From NCBI RefSeq assembly GCF_011397635.1, contig NC_064771.1, positions 13,207,379 through 13,271,378 of the forward strand: a stretch of 64,000 bases of DNA, read 5' to 3'. Below the pieces are notes generated by a model. The model saw nothing but the letters and a program-made list of their open reading frames with translations, made no database searches and was not told the DNA's origin. Shown here in pieces: positions 39,265 to 51,900 of this stretch. Numbering within the stretch: position 1 is the stretch's first letter; every line of letters begins with the position of its first letter. The DNA comes from Epinephelus fuscoguttatus. Lineage: Eukaryota > Chordata > Actinopteri > Perciformes > Serranidae. The position numbers and the translations under genes were made by a program.

Positions 39265-40162
39265 TGTGCTGTGAGGAATGTTGATGTCTGACCTTTTTAC
39301 TCTTTGCGTATGGATGATTGACCCAGAAGACAGACCTGTGTGTGCTGGCTTCACTCACACATACACCAGACGTGCCTCTTTTCTAAAGCGAGAACAAAAA
39401 CCCCAATCATGCAAACCAAAAACATGCCATACATGCTCTCTGAGTGTTTGGACACATTTGTCAAAAAGTGGATGCTGATCCTAGTCAGTGTGTGTCAAGT
39501 GGCAGTGACAGTGTGATTTCACTCACCTCACTGTAATTAGTTCTCAATATGTTTGGCTCGGTGGTATCTAAATAACAGTGTGAGCGTAGCTGCAGTGGTA
39601 AGTTTGTAAGTGTGAAAATAGCAGTGTGTGTGCAGAGTCTGCTGCTAGAAGTTTCTATTTCAGTATGATGAGGAAAAACAGCTTTAAGAGTAGGGTTTTT
39701 CTGTGAATGAGAATGACAGCTATATTTTGTCACATTCTGAGTGCTTGTTATTGCTTGTGATGGTATGTCTGTTTAGGAAAAATACTGGTAACAGAGGCAG
39801 GAAAGACTGATTCTCCCAAATTGACCTGATGTTTCTGGCCTTGTGCTCAGATGGATTAAACCTGCACTCAGTCAGCATTCTGATTGTGTATTTGTGTGAA
39901 CATAATGAATCTAAGTCCAATATCACTCTTCTTTTAGCTCCGTTTTGGGCTCCACCATCTTCTGAAGAAAACATCTGTCTCTTTAGCTGCTAAATGTTCT
40001 CCAGCTTGTTGCTAACTTTGACTGTCTGTTGTTTGATGCTGAGCAGGTAGTGTACAATAGGTTTGAAAGACCTTTTCTGTTAAAAACAGCTGCCTGCTGC
40101 AGCTGGAAACGAGGTTGATAAGAGCTTTGAGAGTGAGCCAAAACAGTAAAGTTGTGGGCCAA

Positions 40163-41198
40163 AAAAAAGGGAGGGGACCTATTATGCATTTCCTCATTTT
40201 CTGTCATATATATAATGTTACAGTGTCGGATGTTTACATTTAACGTGGCCAAAGTTTCAAATAATGAGGTTAACATATGTAAAAGTTTTCAGCTTTGGTT
40301 ACAAGCTGACGTCAGCTCATGACGGATTTCTTTATATGGTCATCTGCTCCAGGCACATTACAACAAATGTTTACAGTACTTTCATTGCTATGCTAACGTC
40401 AGGGTAACATGTATTTGGTTGAATCTAGGTTGTGACGATGGGTGACCAAAATTCAATGTCAGGACAATGTCTAATGCCAATGTCAATAGTATGTATAGTA
40501 CTGACGACAGATGATGCTGATGAATGGTTTTGATGGTTTAAAGTTGTGTTGCTAAGTAACCAAAATCCAGCGTCTCATGCCAACATCATCTTGACATATA
40601 ATAATGACAGTTGTGTGTATGGGGAACAAAATCCTACATCTGCAAAACATCAAACTCTAACAACCACACAATGTGAAATTCTAACATCGTCAGACATTTA
40701 AAGTATCGTCAACCCCATTTTCATTCCAACCAAAATTTAACATGTCCAACTGTCCAAAGTCTTTCTGATGTCATAATATGTTTTTTTAATTAATTTCTCA
40801 CACTTTCAGATCATATTCCAGCTGGAACATTTCAAGTTTTGAAGATTTCAGCTTTTTTTGGTTTGATTTTTCCCAGTAGAAAGTGCTACTATACTCTGTT
40901 ATGCTCAGTTCCCGGCTTCAATAACAGTACAGAGGCTGCAAGACCGCAGATGCGAAAGACTCAGACACACTGACAAATCAGAGACGACTAGGCTTTTTGG
41001 GAGAGGGGCTTTAAGTAACAGGTGCTAAAACACAACATGCCAGACAGAGGGTGAATAAAGGTATATTCGAGTGAACAGTGTGACGAAAATAAGTGTTTAG
41101 TTTTTAAATTTTGATTTTTTTAACATTAAAGCAAGGTCCAGTAGAAACACAGAATACAAGTATGAACCTGAAAAAGAGCATAGTAGGGGCCCTTTAAA
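40163..41198 (-). mobile_element. MITE-like transposon, inverted copy of 7852-8357, with insertion
   Basis: The left end 'gaggggacctattatgcatttcc' and the right end 'gcatagtaggggccctttaaa' are the element ends. Flanking interior words (for example 'aacgtggccaaagtttcaaat') match the 7852 copy in reverse complement. Its length, double that copy, is largely explained by inserted sequence at about 40400-40780 ('gacgatgggtgaccaaaattc' and related words), itself repeat-like. Confidence 0.65.
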
Positions 41199-42756
41199 GA
41201 CACTGAAAGTGAGAGGAACTGCAGATTTGGGTCATAATTCTCTGTGGGTTCATTACTACAAGTGCCTGCTTTAATGTTACACACAGTAATTTTGTTGAGT
41301 ATTAATATAAAGATATTGAACAGAGCAGCTTTAAAGTAAAGAGTTTGAGTCCACAGAGGTAAAGAAAAAAGTAAGTAAGAACTCACAAAATGTCTTTTAT
41401 TGTAGATTTATAGTGTAGCATTTTTCCATCATACTAACCTTTAAAATTTTTACTTCAAGTAGCGATAAGCCATATCTCCCAGGCTGCCATTGATAACACC
41501 CATTGGAGGGGGTTCTCAGATCTCAGAGTACATGAGCTGCAGAGAGAGTGATGACAATGCCATAGCGAATCAAAGTGACAGTGGACAGAGAACATCGTCT
41601 GGGTGTGCTGCTGCTCTGAGCAAATTACAAAGAGGCCACTGAAGCAGCCGCAGAGTTCCCTCTCCACCAGCGACAGTCAGATCCAAAGATGATGCAAACT
41701 GTGGTTGTATTGCATTGTGGGATACTGAGGAAACTACCAGTGGAGAAATGTGTCTCTGTGCCTTCTCTAGAATAAATGTTTGAGCCTTAAACATTGTAAC
41801 TGACAACTCTACAAAGAGCAGTGTTTGAGTTTACTCAACATTTCTAAACTCCAGGCTTGCTGCCGAGAATGCAGTATATCTATATTCCTCCAACATCTGC
41901 CATTTAAAACTGTTTAAAGGTGGATTTGTCTTTCACTTAGTCTTTTCAGAGGTTTTTCATGGACCAGGTTTTCCTTGACATGTTGGAGAGCACAATAAAA
42001 AACAACAAGCCGAGACTGAAGTGGTTAAGAAGAGGTAAAACTGCTTCACACGACTTCAGCAGTAATGGCCTACGCAGCGCTCATCGTCACTCTGCTCTTT
42101 CGTTCTTCCTCCTCTCCAGCCTCTTTCTTTGCGTCCCTTTTCTCCTCATCTTTTTCCCTGCTCTCTGCTGCTGTGATTGCCTGTCTCCTTGTGGCCCGAT
42201 GCCCAGCCACCACTGGGTAGCATTCCTCACCCCGAGCCAAAGGGAAGAGAGGGATCGGAGGGGGAGGAAGAGGAGAAGGACAAATGGAAGGAATGAGAGC
42301 AAGAACCACAGCGGGTCTCCTTATATAGAGTGTGATGTTATATATCTGTGACCTCGCTGAGGAGGCGAGGAGCCATTTCTTCTCCAAATTGTTTGTCGCA
42401 CTCCAGTTTTTTTCACCGTGCCCGCTGGTCATAAACCTCCTTTTTCTGTTTATAGACACATCCACTCACTTTTAAACAGCCGCTCACTCGTTACCACACT
42501 TTCACTCAGGCCACAGGATGCCCACACAGTTTGACCACGCAGGGGTCTACTAAAATACACATAGCATTCACATACAAACAGCCTCGCCTTCTTTTTTCCC
42601 TTTTTTCGCAGTGGGAAATGAAATGCCATATCTTGAAGGTAAGTTATGATGCCTGCGCTGCTGCTGAGGTGCAAAAATAAAAGATTTGCTGAGAAAGCAA
42701 AATGGACTCCACCCTGGCCTTCAGCTCTTATTTCTTCTACGCACTTCAGTTCATGT

Positions 42757-42777
42757 GTATGTGTGTGTGTGTGTGTG
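42757..42777. repeat. short (GT)n microsatellite
   Basis: About ten GT units. Confidence 0.85.
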
Positions 42778-43412
42778 AGCTTTGAGGCTTGGAGAAGCTT
42801 GTGTATTCAGGCCAATAAAGAGGATTTTGTGTGTGTGTCCTGCATGTGAGTGTGTTTGTGTGTGGCATCTCCTCTTGGAAGTGCTGGCAGATGTAGCAGT
42901 CAGACTGTGGGTATAGAGGGACGGATAAAGTTTGGCTCAGCCTGCAACTCAAGCCACACTGGAACAGAGGAGCCACGCATACAGTCCTTTCTCTTTCACT
43001 CTCTCTTTTTCTCCTCTTCTTAAATCCCTCATTGGTTGAACTAAACATGAATTTTCTCTGTCTTGATTGTTCTGAGCCTCCCTCAGGTTAACACACTCCA
43101 ATCAGATGTTTTAATTACATCAACACTGATCTAGATAATTAGGTCTCCTTTTGAAAGGGCCTTCACAGATCAAAACTAGAATTACTGCCTTATGATTATA
43201 CTTCTCCGCAAAGCAGTTATGTTGTAGTTAGTTTACACTCATCATGTCAGTCTGGACTCACGAACATGGATGCTTCACAAACATCTTCGACGAAGATCTA
43301 CAGTGGGTCACCAATTCAGTATCTGACCAATTGCCTCCCCTTCTGTTCAGTTATGATGTTGAATAATGGCCAGAAAAATGTTTTTACAGACACTATAATG
43401 TAACAGTAAAGT

Positions 43413-43425
43413 TGACCTTTGACCT
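43413..43425. promoter_or_regulatory. DR1-like nuclear receptor motif in a repeat
   Basis: TGACCTTTGACCT is the reverse complement of AGGTCAAAGGTCA, a perfect direct repeat spaced by one, the site bound by PPAR/RXR and HNF4 type receptors. A near-copy, TGACCTTTGACCA, is at 43568-43580. Function is not shown. Confidence 0.4.
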
Positions 43426-43567
43426 TTTGGATATAAAATATCATCACTGTCATTTTATCCTATTCCTAGACATCTTGTTCTAGACATTTGTGTGAAATCT
43501 TGCTGTAATTATCATATGATTTCTTGAATTATAGCCAAAAACATATTTCTTGAGGTCAAAGTGATCT

Positions 43568-43580
43568 TGACCTTTGACCA
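43568..43580. promoter_or_regulatory. second DR1-like motif in the same repeat
   Basis: TGACCTTTGACCA is 155 bases from the first motif and in the same orientation. Both belong to the repeat body, so they would be dispersed with every copy that keeps them. Confidence 0.35.
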
Positions 43581-44524
43581 CCGAATTCTAATCAGTTCAC
43601 TGTTGAGTCCAAGTGGACATTTGTGCCACATTTGTTTAAATTGCCTCAAGGCATTTTTGAGATATGGCATGGATGAAAATGGGACAGACAGACATACAGA
43701 TAATCCAAAAACATAATGCTTCCTGACGTGGCTGTGGAGGCAAAAAAAAAAAAAAACTGCTCAAGGGGAGTATGGGTGATAAGCATTACTTTGTAAAGTG
43801 TTAACGCAGTAATGCTCAAGCAAGGGATACCAGCACTTACAGTTATCTGGGGGTATGTAGGAAGTTTGTGGAGTTGGTCAGCTAATTTTAAAAAAAGAAA
43901 AAGAATACACACTTGATGAAAAATATATCCACATACTTGTGTTAAGTACCTGTTTTAAATAGTAATGATTTAGGGAAAATGCTTGTGTTTAGGAAGACTT
44001 GGATTATACTGCACAAGTTGTGTGAAAATTTGTAAATGGAGGTTTTGCTGTTTTTAAATGCAGCTCCCAATGACTTCAGTTCATCAAGAATTTTTCTTCA
44101 TTTTTGAATTTGTTCCCCCTGGAAGCATGTGAGAAACTAAATTTCCGTCACAACTTCAAGTTAACACCAGGTGAATAACTGATATACAAATAAAGACAAA
44201 AAGGAGATCACAAATAGAATTTCAAATTAGCGTGTGGTAGATCTTTAACATATTCATTGTCCAAATGATCAGTAATCATCTGGCTACAGTAGGCAGATGG
44301 TACAGTCATATACACCTTGATTTTAAGTGTGTGGGGACTAGTTAGCAAGAGGACAGAGAAGCTAAAAAAATAAAAAAGTTTAAACATCCAGCTTCACCAC
44401 TCCAAGAGGCAGCAGTACCAAAACAAACTTGACTGAATCTATTGACACAACAATTAGTGAGACTAAGTCCTGACAGCTCCATTTTATAAAGAAAATATTA
44501 TAACAATATTCACTTGTATGTATT

Positions 44525-44670
44525 TAAAGGAAAGGTCTGACATTTTGGGAAATATTTGCTTTCTTGCTGAGAGTTCAATGAGAACATTGATACCACGAAA
44601 TCCGCCTCCAAGCACATCAAAGGCTCACTAATCAACACACTAATTAACGTGAGTTTTGTACTTAGTACGG
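44525..44670 (+). repeat. fragment of the 20305-type repeat
   Basis: 'ggtctgacattttgggaaata' and 'tttcttgctgagagttcaatg' match the 5' part of the family. Confidence 0.55.
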
Positions 44671-44699
44671 AAGCTGAGAATGGCCATGCTTGCAATATA

Positions 44700-45160
44700 C
44701 TTTTTCAATTGAGTTATCCCCAGATCAGGAGTTAAGTATTTCATTATCTTGAGACAACAAAGTTCATTTTATCGCAATAAGGGGCTATTATGTAAATTCT
44801 TAAGAAAACAAAAGGCAGATTTCTCCAGATAATGAGATAATTTATCAGGAGAAAACAACTCGTTTTCCAGAGATCACAGGATAATAATTATCCCCTTTTG
44901 TTTTCTCCAGATCAAGGGATAACTATCACTTTGATAATAATTATCCCTTTTGTTTACCCAAGATCACAGGATCCTGTAAAACAAGTCGTTTTCTCTTTGT
45001 TAATTATCTTGTTATCTAAAAAAAAAAAAAAAAAAAAAAAAATCCTTTTGTTTTCTCAAAAACAACATAAATTCACACATTACCATGAGAAGACAAGCTT
45101 TGTTATCTTAACATAACAACATAATTAACTTGTGATCTCAAGATAATGGCATTAAAAAAT
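44700..45160. repeat. palindrome-rich repeat of 'ttatc / gataa' and 'ttgttttct' units
   Basis: Repeated degenerate units such as 'cgttttccagagatcacagg', 'ttgttttctccagatcaag' and 'ttatcttgttatct' alternate in both orientations. A run of about 25 A lies at 45018-45042 in the middle. No reading frame of note. Confidence 0.55.
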
Positions 45161-47277
45161 AATTGCAAGCTTCTGTAAATTTGATGTGTCATGATATTTG
45201 TAATATGTTTAATCTTGTTTGTCCAGGCACATTTATTATCTTTGGACTTCTTTAAAATTCTTTTGTACGCTTCCATATTTCATTCTATTTAGTTTGCAAT
45301 TCAAAAACATCTCATGTAGACAATGACCCTCTAATAAAGTATAAGTGACACAAGCTGTTTTACTGCAGCATGTGTTTGAAGTGAGTAAAACCTCTGTAAG
45401 TCATTTGGTGGGTTATTAAATCATTGGTTGTATTTCACAAAAAAATTGTTTCATACTAACAATCGGCAGCCTGAAGGTCACTGAGCTGGATTTATGACCT
45501 GAGGATAAAATTTCCTGTGTGGACTGTGTGAGTGTGAGAGTGAACACATCACTCTCCCTTTGTTTGGTCTCACTTGTGACCAAATCCCTGCAACCATCCC
45601 AGTGGAGCTGTTCAGATGAAGAGTGTGGTTTTACCGAGCAGTTCCAATGCATGCCCCGAAGCTTCAATAAAGGAGGATAAAACTGGAAATTGAGGAACTG
45701 AAAACCAACAGCGAGACATTGGTTTAGGCATGCATGTTAAAAAAGTTAACAAAGTGCTTGCAACAAATTGCAGGACAAACGAAATGTAAACTGAAGTGCA
45801 AGCATTCCAGTGTAATTTTAATTATTTTTCCCCCTCTTTGAGCCACTGAAGACAAACACAGAAACAATGTCGTCATTTTAACTGTTTGAGATTTCTTTCC
45901 AGCTTCTCTTTGGCAGTCCCTCAGAGGCTCACAGCAGCTATCAGTCTGATGGAAACTGAGTCCAGTGAGAGATCATCAGTTGGCTATTCACAAGTCTTAT
46001 GAAACACTGAAACCTAACCAAAGATATCTGGAAGTATTTACAAAGTTGTATAATTAGATCAGTGGCTTTAGGCTGCAGTGGAAAAATATTCACGGTGTAA
46101 TGTAATGACAGAGAAAGAGGAGAACGAACGGCTGGACGAGAGCTCGCAAAACATGGGCACACACACACACAGCGCACCAGAACCAGCTAATACCACACAT
46201 CTTAAGATAATTAGAGAATGGAAAGGCATTTTTATATTCCCATCGGTGTTTTACTCCACATGCCTCCTCCAGCAAATGATTAATTTAAAGTTCAGGAATG
46301 TGTGGTCTCTGTTTAGTCTTCAGCTTCCCTGGGTTGTAACCCCTGACCCGCACAGATCACCAGAACACCTCTGAAAACCATCAGACATATGCTTATCTAA
46401 ACTATAGAGCGTACATGCACCAGGCCCAGCCTCCTCATTATTCAAGCTCCATCCATCCTTTCCTCCGTCAGAAGCCAAACTCCACTAACGGGAGACTAGT
46501 TTTTTTTCATCAGCACAGACTCAAACAGGCTGGACAGGCATTTCCTGTGGGTGGGACCTGAGAGCAGAGACATTCTTGGGCCAGGCACCTCCACTTCCTG
46601 TCTCTGTTAACACCACACTGAAAGACGTACTGTCTGGACCTGCTCTTGCTTTACACTTTACTTGATGTTCTTATCCACAGTGCAAGCAGCAGTAGATTAA
46701 GTTTAAATTCCAAGATTATTAATGTTGGGTGTAAACAAGGATAAGAAGTGCGAGGTCAAAGTCACAGTGCCCAGATAATGGAGGGAACAGAACAATCCTG
46801 TGAACGTAACGCTGTGATCTGAGACTAAGACGTTAAGATACAGCTCTTGCACATGAAAGCACATAAAAAGAGCAGAAACTCCAGGAAAATATATTTTAGA
46901 GCAGGTAAAAGTGAAAGAATATGGTAGGTTCATTTGTAAAGGCTTTACCAGAGATGCTTTAAAATTCAGAAATTTGTCTGCAACTGACCTGCTACTGCGT
47001 TTCTGTGTGTCTTAACGCCTTGTATACAAACTGTTTTTTCAGTCTTGTGTGAAAGTTTAAGTTGACTCCAGAAAACATGATCAAATTTACATCTGTGTTG
47101 TGTTTGCACAATTTTGAGTATTGAGAATAACGGTGAAGTCAACACATATGATTAGCTCATACCCCCAACTAATGTTTCTCTCTGTATGTGCTCTCCCGTG
47201 TCTTTTTCTCTGCTGCATTCACAGGTGAAAAGCTGCAAGTTTCCAAGCCTCAAGTGTCAGGGAACGTTTTCACATTG

Positions 47278-47302
47278 TGTGTGCGTGTGTGTGTGTGTGT
47301 GT
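47278..47302. repeat. short (GT)n microsatellite
   Basis: GT run with one C; another GT run is at about 47466-47486. Confidence 0.85.
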
Positions 47303-47565
47303 GCACATGCATGTTTATGTGCCCCGTGAGGTGTTGGAATAGGTGTTACAATCAATTGGTGTCCTCCCAGGGGTCAACAGCTGCACCAAAGTGTTGGTAT
47401 TCGACAGCTGGACCTTTTTGGAGAAGGAATGTGGGGGTTTGCTATGGATGAGAGTTTTGTGCATGTGTGTGTGTGTGTGTGTGTGTTGTAGGGGGTCCTA
47501 ATAAATGCAAGTACATATGTGACAACTGTCAGTTAGATACACAGTCAATTTACATGAGATGTTGT

Positions 47566-48030
47566 GGGCGAAGTATTCAGATATTTAACTTAATAATACA
47601 GTAAAAGTCCCTTCATTCAAAATCTTACTTAAATAGAAGGTACAAAGGTATTTGCATCAAATTACTTAAAGTACCAAAAGTAAAAGTACTCTTGATGCAG
47701 AATAGCCCATTTCAAAATCATATGTATTACTTGATTATAATTACTGATACATCAATGTGTTCATCATTTTAATGTTACAGCTGGGGAAGTTGGAGCTTAT
47801 TTTAATTACTTTATATACTATATGCATGTATGTATACATGCTTGTATTTTGTATTGATATTCAAAATCCTAAGCTATTAATTACTCTTAGTGAAATAAAA
47901 TATACAATATTTGCCTGAAGTGGAAGTATCAAGTAGCATAAAACGGACATACCAAAGTAAAGTACAGGTACCTTAAAAATATATTTCAGTACAATACTTC
48001 AGTCAATGTACTTTGTTACATTAAACCACT
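47566..48030 (-). repeat. interspersed repeat, 'aagtac' family, long copy
   Basis: It contains 'ttacttaaagtaccaaaagt', 'aaagtactcttgatgcag' and ends with 'tcaatgtactttgttacatt', the reverse complement of the start of the copy at 2143. Confidence 0.6.
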
Positions 48031-48750
48031 AAGATGTTGATTTAAAATGATGATAGCACCATTTCCTAGCTGACACACTGGTCCTGTTTTAAGGGGATTT
48101 CCTATTTACTTGGTGACGTTACAGGTAACTGAATGAAACATGACATGTCACATAAGTAGTCTTTTTTTTAATTGTCTTTGATGATTTCATACACTAGAAA
48201 TACATCATTTCCAGTGGATACTACCCTCATGCTTGTTCCCTTGTGTCTGATTTTCTTTTTTAACTCTACAAATGTTCCTCATGGGAACAAGTAATCATCA
48301 AAATCCTTGAAACTTTCCTTGCAAAGTGATGTGATTTCATTCAGAAAAATATAATTTATGCTTTTACTGTTAAAGGCATCAGCTTCAAATAAATCACATT
48401 ACCTTGATCTAACCTATTGTCATGTGTGCTATAAATCTACATCAAAGATGTACATGAGCAACAAAAGGCCATCTGCGAGTAGTGGCTTGTGATCAGATAA
48501 GCAAAATAAAGTCACTAGCAACAATATTAGGTCCTATAAAGGCAAACTGCACTATTAAAAATGTGACTGCCAAATGCGCATACAAGTTGGATTTTTATAC
48601 ATTTTTCCATCTCTGCCTGCAACATCATGGCATCTCATTAGGAATTTGAACTGAGGTTTGTTCTGTATTTGTGTGTTCTTGCTGCCCTCTAATGGTTCAA
48701 TGTGAACAAGACGACTCCTCACAAGCCTGATAAAAACTTGCAACAACACA

Positions 48751-48756
48751 TTTATT
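48751..48756 (-). terminator. candidate poly(A) signal of the endonuclease IV gene
   Basis: TTTATT on the + strand gives AATAAA on the - strand, 181 nt after the TAG stop codon. Confidence 0.5.
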
Positions 48757-48936
48757 TAACTCGTGTTCAGAACTGTTCACATGAAAATTAACAAACAGAC
48801 AAATTGTGAGTGGGTTTTAAGAGAACGGGCTTCCCCACCCATCCACTTTGGTCCTTGACAAACAAAATTCTCTTAACAGACATGTGGCCTTGCAGGGCTC
48901 AGTTTAGCAAAGCCAATTCAACAGTAATGGTGCTTA

Positions 48937-51900
48937 CTATTTTTTCTCACATAGGGAGTAGAGAAGTTCAATCTGCTCAGCATACTCAAATCCTGGCCTG
49001 TGGGGAAAGGACATAATAGTCATGTTAAAACTGCACCTGAGCTAGTGCCTCATAATAGCATCCATAAAAAACTCCATCAGAACAGACTGTGCACTCTTCT
49101 CCCATTTTGTTCTAATCCCATTTTGTACATTAATAAAGACATGTTGTCCAGTATAAAGACCATCTCTATCCATTGTTCACAGACAGATCCCTCTGCAGTT
49201 ATCTCACCGTCCAGGTGTCTCCAGTATCAGAGGGATGTTGTCCAGTCTGGGCTCATTGACAATATCTCGGAAAGCAGAGATTCCGATGTGACCTTTACCG
49301 ATGTCTTCGTGGCGATCGAGGTTGCAGCCTAGTTGACCTGCGACAAAAGAAAAAAAGAAAAGATAGAAAGGTCAGTGAGACATCACAAAGTTGAATTTAT
49401 AAAAGTCACAAGGTTCATATGACCCAATGAACTCCTCTATCCAATCTGTGTTTATAATATTTTTGCATGAAAGTCCTTACGTTACCTTTGGAGTCATTGA
49501 GATGGATAGCTTTAAGATAGTGGAGCCCCACTTCCTGATCAAACTGATCAAGCATGGCCTTCACTCCTCCCTCTGCAGCCACGTCATATCCTACCAAGAC
49601 GAGACACAACACTTCAACAGGAAAGCAAACACTTGTAACCCTAATGGCAGTTTTTATATTCTAGGGCTTCTTCTTCTTCAGATATCAAGCAGATTTTAGG
49701 TTTATATCATGGAGTTTGAGCAAACTACGAACTAAAGGTTACCTGTCATCCCTTTTGTGGGACAAAATGATTCATTTCGGGTTCCACTCACCTGCTGCGA
49801 AGGCGTGGCAGGTGTCCAGACACACTCCAACTCTGGTCTGGTCTCTCACTTTGTCTATGATGCTCTTCAGCTCAGAGAACTTACCGCCTATTGTACTGCC
49901 CTGTCCGCTCATGTTCTCCAACACTGACCACATGGAGAGCAGGACAAAAGCAAAGAAGGCACCATCAGTCCCACACACCCATTCAACTCCAGTGTTTTCC
50001 TCAACAACCTGATACACATCCAGGCTGCTTTTGTTCATTCCTGAACCCCAGCCTGAGGCAGCTTCTGCTCCTGCTTCAGTGTGTCTGCAGGCATTCCTCT
50101 GCAGTGTATTCTCATCACACCAGCGGTATTTGGGGTATGTGAGTCAAAAGGACTGTGGTCATCGGCATGAATCACAATTAATGCAACACCAGTGTCAAGC
50201 CTGTAGTCAGTTCCTCAAATTCAAAGTTATGCATTAACACAGAAGTCAGTCTGAGGTCAAATGATTCTGTAAGAGATGATGACGGAGGTATGGATTAAAA
50301 TCACTGTGATTGCTGAGGCTTTATTTTACAGTGTCATAGAGCAAATACAACCTTAAGTGTCAGTGGGTGAGTGAGGCTGGTAAGATGTTGGTGAGGTTCT
50401 CCACTGTTTGTCTTTGCCTAAGCTGTTTTCCTGTGTTTTGCATATGCAATTGTGGTTATCTGACACTTATTTCCCTTGCTACATGACATAATTTTGCACT
50501 CTTTGCAGGTGGTGCACCAGCAGCAACGACTATCTGGCCCCATTTTATCTCTAAGTTCCTCTCTTTCTTGGAAACAAAGACCTTTGTTAAAGCGGATAGA
50601 CACACTGCTTATTCATCTGAATATGACATGCTGGAGTAGCTGCCTTTGTAATTATGTTTTGCAGTGGTCCCTCCATAAATGCAGATGCAACAGCCACAAA
50701 CACAGCAAAAAAGTTGTAAAAGTGAAAGGGAAAAGTATCAAAAATATCACAAAAAATTGCATCAGTGAAAAAGTTACAACGGTCGCAGGTTGACCCTCAT
50801 CAAATAACCAAGTGTATTTAAACAACATTAATACACCATATAAATAACCCTTGAGTCATATCATTACTGTTGACAGTCTCAACACTTACTCAACTCATCA
50901 TATTTGCTGTGGGGCTACTGCACAGCAATGGGTGTTTTTGATATTTTGTCCACATCCTGTACCTGTGACCACAGCAGGTGTTTGCTGGTGAGCGTGGTTA
51001 ATAGCTCCTGCTATCTTCTCCACACACTCTTCTGCGGTGATGGAGCCCAGGGAGGAGCCAGGGTGGAAGTTGTAAAGATTGAGGCCCAGGAGGCTACAGC
51101 GGCTGAGCTCATCCACCAGCAGGGCCTGGCTCTTCTCAAACACATCTGGGTGCAACATGGTACACAAACCAGAGGCGGTTGTCAGAAGAGAAGATGTTGA
51201 CATAGTTGAAAAGATGACATAGCTAATGCAAAACAAATGTGAGAGTGAAAGAGAAAGGGAGAAAAGTCAAGGACATAATCTGCAGGATACATCCATCAGT
51301 GTCTGACAAACCTTCTTTAGGAGATCCACAGTTCATCAGGTAGGACCCATGAGGCAGGATGTGAGCAGGGTTGTACCCCTGTATGGAACACTGCTCCTGA
51401 AACTTTGCTGCAGCTTTCTGGTCCAGTGCGGGCCTCTTCCATGAGCGCTGGGAGCCCAGAAACAGGGCGAAGCTGCTGCCACCCATCTCTGTGCAGGACT
51501 CCACTGCTTTCCATATCCCACCTGGGGAGGAAGCAAAAGAAATTAGAGTGCATGTGTGTTTTTCAGAGGTGGGATCAAGTCATTGTTTTGCAAGTCACAA
51601 GTCAGTTTTAAGTACTTGTGGGTAGAGTCATAAGTCAAGACAGGCAAGTTTTTACTTTACTGGTAAAAACAAGTTTGTTGTAACAAGTGTGACTAAACTT
51701 AATCAGTAAAAAAGTAGTGCTAACAATGCACTTTCATATAGCACTATTAATCAGAACCAGATCAGAGTGAATTTTCTAAGTTTCTACTCTGTCTTGTTGG
51801 ATTTAACTCATGTCAGATTGGAAAAATGTCAATAATTCCTCTTTCCAAATTGGCTTGTGGGAAGGTATCAAGTATTTCCAAATGAGAAGGCTCCAAGTCA

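Larger units (their letters stand above)
43205..43745 (+). repeat. interspersed repeat carrying two DR1-like motifs
   Basis: It includes 'gacctttgaccttttggatat', 'gtccaagtggacatttgtgcc', 'ctcaaggcatttttgagatat' and 'cctgacgtggctgtggaggc'. This is the layout of one of the most abundant fish repeats; it ends at a poly(A) run at 43742-43756. No coding capacity. Confidence 0.6.
23761..48750. other. 25-kb gene-poor interval
   Basis: No recognisable protein-coding gene was found between the CpG-rich block and the 3' end of the endonuclease gene. Most open frames are short, lack family motifs and overlap repeats. Identified repeats are listed separately. Stretches such as 25450-26990, 29580-30890, 32480-37380, 37570-40160, 41200-43200 and 45180-47560 show no features I can name beyond microsatellites and purine or pyrimidine tracts. 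Regulatory elements for the flanking genes could be present but cannot be read by eye. Confidence 0.5.

Noticed and set aside
45018..45042. Poly(A) run as the tail of a processed pseudogene
   Set aside because: Sequence on both sides is the same 'gataa/ttatc' repeat and no coding remnant lies upstream.
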